Shown: one piece after another, positions 59,990 to 64,000 of the stretch
Position numbering within the stretch: the stretch's first letter is position 1
Layout: the number at the start of each line of letters is the position of its first letter
Origin: Amphirosellinia nigrospora
Taxonomy: Eukaryota; Ascomycota; Sordariomycetes; Xylariales; Xylariaceae
DNA length: 64,000 nt
Direction of reading: 5' to 3'
Assembly: GCA_004123355.1 (NCBI GenBank)
Contig: SCHM01000002.1
Span: 7,909,569-7,973,568, forward strand
The notes under the pieces: generated by a model
What the model was told of the DNA's origin: nothing
The model's database searches: none
Seen by the model: the letters and a program-made list of their open reading frames with translations, nothing else
Position numbers and translations under genes: made by a program

Positions 59990-62900
59990 GGTGATGTGAT
60001 GCAATGTGATGCGATGCAATGTGGTTTGTGGTATCGGTGTGTATGTACTAGGTAGTATGTTAGATGCAGGAGTAAGTGAGAGAGACAAGCCGACGAGTTA
60101 TGTTGTTAAAGCGACCTGGATAGGTGCCTGAGGGCTGAAAGAAAGTGCAAGCCCAAGAGGGGAAGGTAAATTGAAACGCGCTTTCCACCGCGTTTTTGGT
60201 CAGCGACTACCTATCTCCCTATCTCCCTACCTAGAGGTATAATTCAGGTATAGGTAATTTAGACCTGGGAAGAGCTGCAAGCTGGCAGCTGCTACCGGAT
60301 GGCCGCTATGCAGCATTCGCGTGTCACCCTGCCTTGTGTATCTTGTGTATCTTGTGTATCTACACTGTTTGCCGCGTCCAAGTCTAGTACCTAGTAAGAT
60401 GTTTCAACATGAATGCTTGTCATCGGCAGTCATCCGGGCCTTTTCCACAAAGAGATCGATCCGGCGATCCAATCAGCTCCATGATGGCAGAGCCAGTTCT
60501 CCAGCAGGGGATTGGAGAGGTTGCACAAATAAGGCTGAGCCGAAAGAGCGAGGACCCCACGACTCAGCATAACCACACGACTAACGGTTAGTGTGTACTA
60601 TATACCATATATACTACGATCCGTGTGCCTTGGACCCTTCGATCGTGAAGGCGAAGTGCTTGCTAGCTAGCGGCACGAGCGACCCATTCGACGCTAGATT
60701 TGCGACGTATATAGTATATGGACCTATGACTCCGAACACAGACGTGCGGCAAAGCCCGCTCCAACGCCACTCTCGTCGAGCTAACTGGGAATCTAATCAC
60801 ACTACTTGTATCGGCATTTGTCTCGGCGTCTGGTATACCTGCAAAACTATGGGACAATGCTTTGCGCTATAGCGCGAGCGAGTCGTAAACAGCCGTATAG
60901 TCGCCGAAGATGGAAGATCCTAACTGCCGGAAGGGGACAGAGCCACGGCCTGTTTGGCGTATAGGCCAGTCTTAGAAGATCGAGAGTTGATCATGTAAGA
61001 TTTCACAATCTTCAGCAGTCCCGCTAGTTGTTGAACCTTTCCGCTAGCGTCCTCTCGTGGTTGCCGTCTGTGAAACACCCTACTGTATGTAAGTAAGTAA
61101 GCACGAAACCTTGGTCATCAACTGTGTTGATCGTCTAACACCACAACGCCAGCTTACAACGTTACATACAGACTGGCTCGCCTGCCTTGGGAGACTGAGT
61201 TCTCACGGGCCGACGACAACCTGCAGCCACGTGAGATGATAAGGCGAGAACACCTGCCCACCATTGGTTCTATCTTGAGAGAATCAGAATATGTGCATGC
61301 ACAGGCTGCACGTGTGAAATTGACTATTGCGTGGCCTCTGGCTACGTATTCCTGCCACTTTCTGTATTATCTCTCCAGAATGTTCCAAGTACGTGGTCTA
61401 ATCCGGCCGCAGGTTACCAAACGCTGTAGATCTTTAATGTAGGATACAACTATAAAACTCTAAACTTTGTAGCTTAGCTACGAGTACTTGGTTTAAGTTG
61501 GGACGAAACTAGAGGCATCCCCTAATGCGATCCCGAAACCTTCAGACGGAATATTCGGCATCCACCGACGCCCACTAGGCCGCAGGTATGCATTACAGAC
61601 ATGCATCTAAGGCCATCCCTGTCTCATAGTAGGCTTTCAACTGATGGTGATTCCAAACCCACCTGGGTTCATATACTCATCAGACTTCCACCATCGTATA
61701 CCATAAAACCTAAATATTGTCGACGCCCAATCGGACGCTCTCCATTACCCAAAACATCCAAAACCCGTATAGGTCTATTCGATTCTAGACAACTTCATCG
61801 ACCAACTATCTTCTCCTAGTCTCACCCACACTTGAGAAGTCCAACGGTGTCGATCTGCCGCGGTCTCCAGAATGCAAACTTCAGATCGAGCCGCTAGCCT
61901 CCGTTTCCGCCACTTTGTCTCTAAACTCCTATCCACCCGGTCAAAAACTTTGATACCCATCCGAATGTACTAAGCAGGTTCAGGGGTGGACCATGGTGAA
62001 TTAGTGGCATCGCTTTCACAATACAGTTTACTTCTACCTAACAGTGGCATCTGATGTCTGTCAAGCTTGCCTGATCCCGATCCCGACGGCCAAGACTATC
62101 CACTAGCTCGACGACCTATCTCCCCAGTTCAGGCACACATCCTTGAGACGGGACAAAAAGGATCCTAAGGTAAAGGTTATCATTAGAAATCGTCTAAGCC
62201 CAGTGACTGGAGCGTATCTCACTATATCATTTCTAAGCAAGTGCTCTATGATTAGACAGCAAAGCCCGTCTTAAGTGCCGATTTTCACATGTTCCTGGCC
62301 CTTCGTCGTCCAGAATTAGTAGCCGCGCACGGTAAATCCCTACAGCAATCTAGTTAAAGGGATATCGGGACGCCTCGGGACGCGTCTGATGCCTTCTCCC
62401 CCGTCCCCAGTATGTCTCGCACTTCGCCGCAACATCAATACTGTGTCAGGAAGTATGGGGGAGGGGCATAGGTTGAGGGGTCGAGGAAAGAGAGTTTCGT
62501 TCCGAGTTTGACGTGTCTAGTGTCATTCTCTATTAGTGCCATACCAAGATTACCCATGCCTATATGTATCCTGCATCCAGTTTGGCCATGTGAACCTTTG
62601 AATCGGCTGGCAGGCCACGTTATCAGCTACTTTCCCGTTTCCTATTGCCTTGATCTTGAGAGTATTACTAGATACAGCTCACACTTCCTATCCAGCGTCT
62701 CCGTGCTCTCCCGGCCAGGTGGTTGACGATCCTATTCTCATTTCCTTATCAACAACTGGTAGATGCCTGTAATCTCACCGCTGCCGGCTAACAACCAACT
62801 GAACATCTGGTCGATGTCCGATACACTGCCACATCGATTAATCTGTGTGACAGTCGCCCGATAGGACTGCTTGGCCAACCACGGAGGCGCAGCCTAACCG

Positions 62901-63042
62901 TCTCAAGCCTAATATTCTATTGGAAGCGCTGATTATAAATCAAACCCTCTCTTGTTGGCACCCAAACGGGTGAGGCTGCTCAGAATATTCTAAACCTCCT
63001 TCACCGTGTCATCACAAAAAGCAAACGAGCATCGACGGCAGC
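59990..63042. other. Long intergenic region
   Basis: Three kilobases without a convincing gene. Frames at 60591-60872 and 61601-61960 lack features. A nine-base tandem repeat lies at 60333-60359. The last few hundred bases may hold the promoter of the bZIP gene. Confidence 0.5.
60333..60359. repeat. 9-bp tandem repeat, three copies
   Basis: CTTGTGTAT is repeated three times perfectly in non-coding sequence. Confidence 0.85.
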
Positions 63043-64000
63043 ATGAACGAGACGCCAACTTACACCCAGTTCAACTTCCAGAATGAGGAAGACCTCAACT
63101 TCGGGATGTTCGACGTCCCAGGCAGCACGAGCCATCCCGGGTTCACCAGAGCATGCAGCCAGAAACATATGCTGCTGACGCCTTCTCGCTCCACGCACAA
63201 GCCTCCTCTGGCCACATCCCATCTCAAAATTCACCGTTTGCATTCATCCCGCGGAGTTTTGTCACCTCGTACGATGAGCACGTACGGCCCTCATCCCCCT
63301 ATCTAAGATACACAAAGCTTGAGTCACCGGCGCTTTCGAACGGATCGTCGTCGACGCCCGAGACCCACGGGTCCCAGCAGTTACTAGTCACGCCCAGGCA
63401 CGCATCGGGCACCAGGCAAGTCGTAGACGACGAGGGCGGCGACATGGAGGAAGAAGAGGAAGACTTTGACGACGACCCTTTGCCACTGTTGAGTTCTTCT
63501 CCGGCACGAAACAAGCTAGGGCTAGGCAGAACAAGACAGCAGTAGCCAACCCCAAGGAAAAGGAGGGCAAGCGCCGGCACTTCCTGCAGCGGAATCGGGT
63601 GGCGGCGATGAAGTGCCGTAAGAAGAAGAAGGAGTGGGTAAACGACCTAGAAGAGACCAAGTGTGGGCTCGAGAGCCAGAACACGCACCTGCACATGGAG
63701 CTGGACGGGCTGGTCGACGAGGCGAGCCGGATCCGCGCGCAGCTGATGGCGCACGCCAACTGCAACGACGCCAACATCGACAAGTGGATTGAGAACGAGG
63801 CGAAGCGGTTCGTCATCGGCACGGCGAGCGGTATGATCAGATCCTCGCCAACGTCCACTTCAGCCCGCAGACACAACAACAACAGCAGCACCAAGAAGGG
63901 GGCATGTCGTCGTCGGCGAATTCCGAATACCATCCTGGCGGCGGCGGGGGAGGGGAGGGGGAGGACCGAATCTCATCAGTCCACTTACCACGCCGCTCCC
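63043..64000 (+). CDS. CREB/ATF-type bZIP transcription factor, partial at window end
   Basis: The start at 63043 gives MNETPTYTQFNFQNEEDLNF. A Ser/Pro-rich region with SPYLRYTKLESPALSNGSSS and an acidic patch (DMEEEEEDFDDDPLPLLSSS) leads to the bZIP. The basic region is RRHFLQRNRVAAMKCRKKKK, with the N-x7-R/K DNA-contact pattern typical of CREB/ATF proteins. The leucine zipper runs through WVNDLEETKCGLESQ, LHMELDGLVDEASRIRAQLM and the conserved tail HANCNDANIDKWIENEAKRF. A Gln-rich then Gly/Glu-rich tail continues beyond the window. Relatives of this type in filamentous fungi act in stress and developmental control. Breaks near 63152, 63530 and 63831 each need one added base. No stop is reached before 64000 in the restored frame. 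Confidence 0.88.

Overview
This is a stretch of nuclear chromosome from a filamentous ascomycete (Pezizomycotina, most likely Sordariomycetes). The evidence is the short GT-AG introns of about 45-195 bp, many housekeeping genes with ascomycete-type architecture (Spg1/Tem1 GTPase, Ams2/Spt21-like GATA factor, Shg1-RS protein, Ssh4-like SPRY protein) and an intron-bearing tRNA-Ala. I assigned gene models by reading protein-like frames and joining them at splice sites. Most real genes here are not single ORFs.

Layout. 0.6-2.9 kb: polytopic membrane protein. 5.5-7.7 kb: HEM3 (haem synthesis) convergent with GCV3 (glycine cleavage H protein). 9.9-12.9 kb: Spg1/Tem1 septation GTPase and a small acidic mitochondrial membrane protein. 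15.4-20.2 kb: mitochondrial NAD(P) transhydrogenase and a small conserved fungal protein. 22.3-24.2 kb: a decayed flavin amine oxidase. 24.2-32.5 kb: a gene-poor stretch holding a 363-bp foldback MITE with TA target duplication. 32.5-39 kb: PH-domain protein, tRNA-Ala(TGC) and Ssh4/Ear1-like SPRY protein. 40.9-53 kb: a dense block of Shg1 (COMPASS) with a long RS tail, a small mitochondrial-type protein, eIF2B delta (GCD2), dihydroxyacetone kinase, SmD2 and 3-hydroxyisobutyryl-CoA hydrolase (EHD3). 53-60 kb: Ams2/Spt21-like AT-hook/GATA factor, a serine-rich repeat protein and RFA3 (RPA14). 63-64 kb: a bZIP factor cut by the window end.

The strongest structural signal is not a new gene system. 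Most genes are interrupted by one-base frame breaks, and nearly all of them can be mended by adding one base to a run of identical bases. The transhydrogenase alone has 13. Five genes (the membrane protein, HEM3, GCV3, the 12-kb gene and RFA3) read cleanly. I take the breaks as mainly homopolymer undercalling in the assembly rather than gene decay. The amine oxidase is the exception: it has a true nonsense codon, an insertion and a tandem repeat.

No operon-like or defence-like system is evident. The items most worth following are the MITE, the serine-rich repeat protein beside RFA3, a recurring TACCTAGGTA palindrome in shared promoters, and the frame-break pattern itself.
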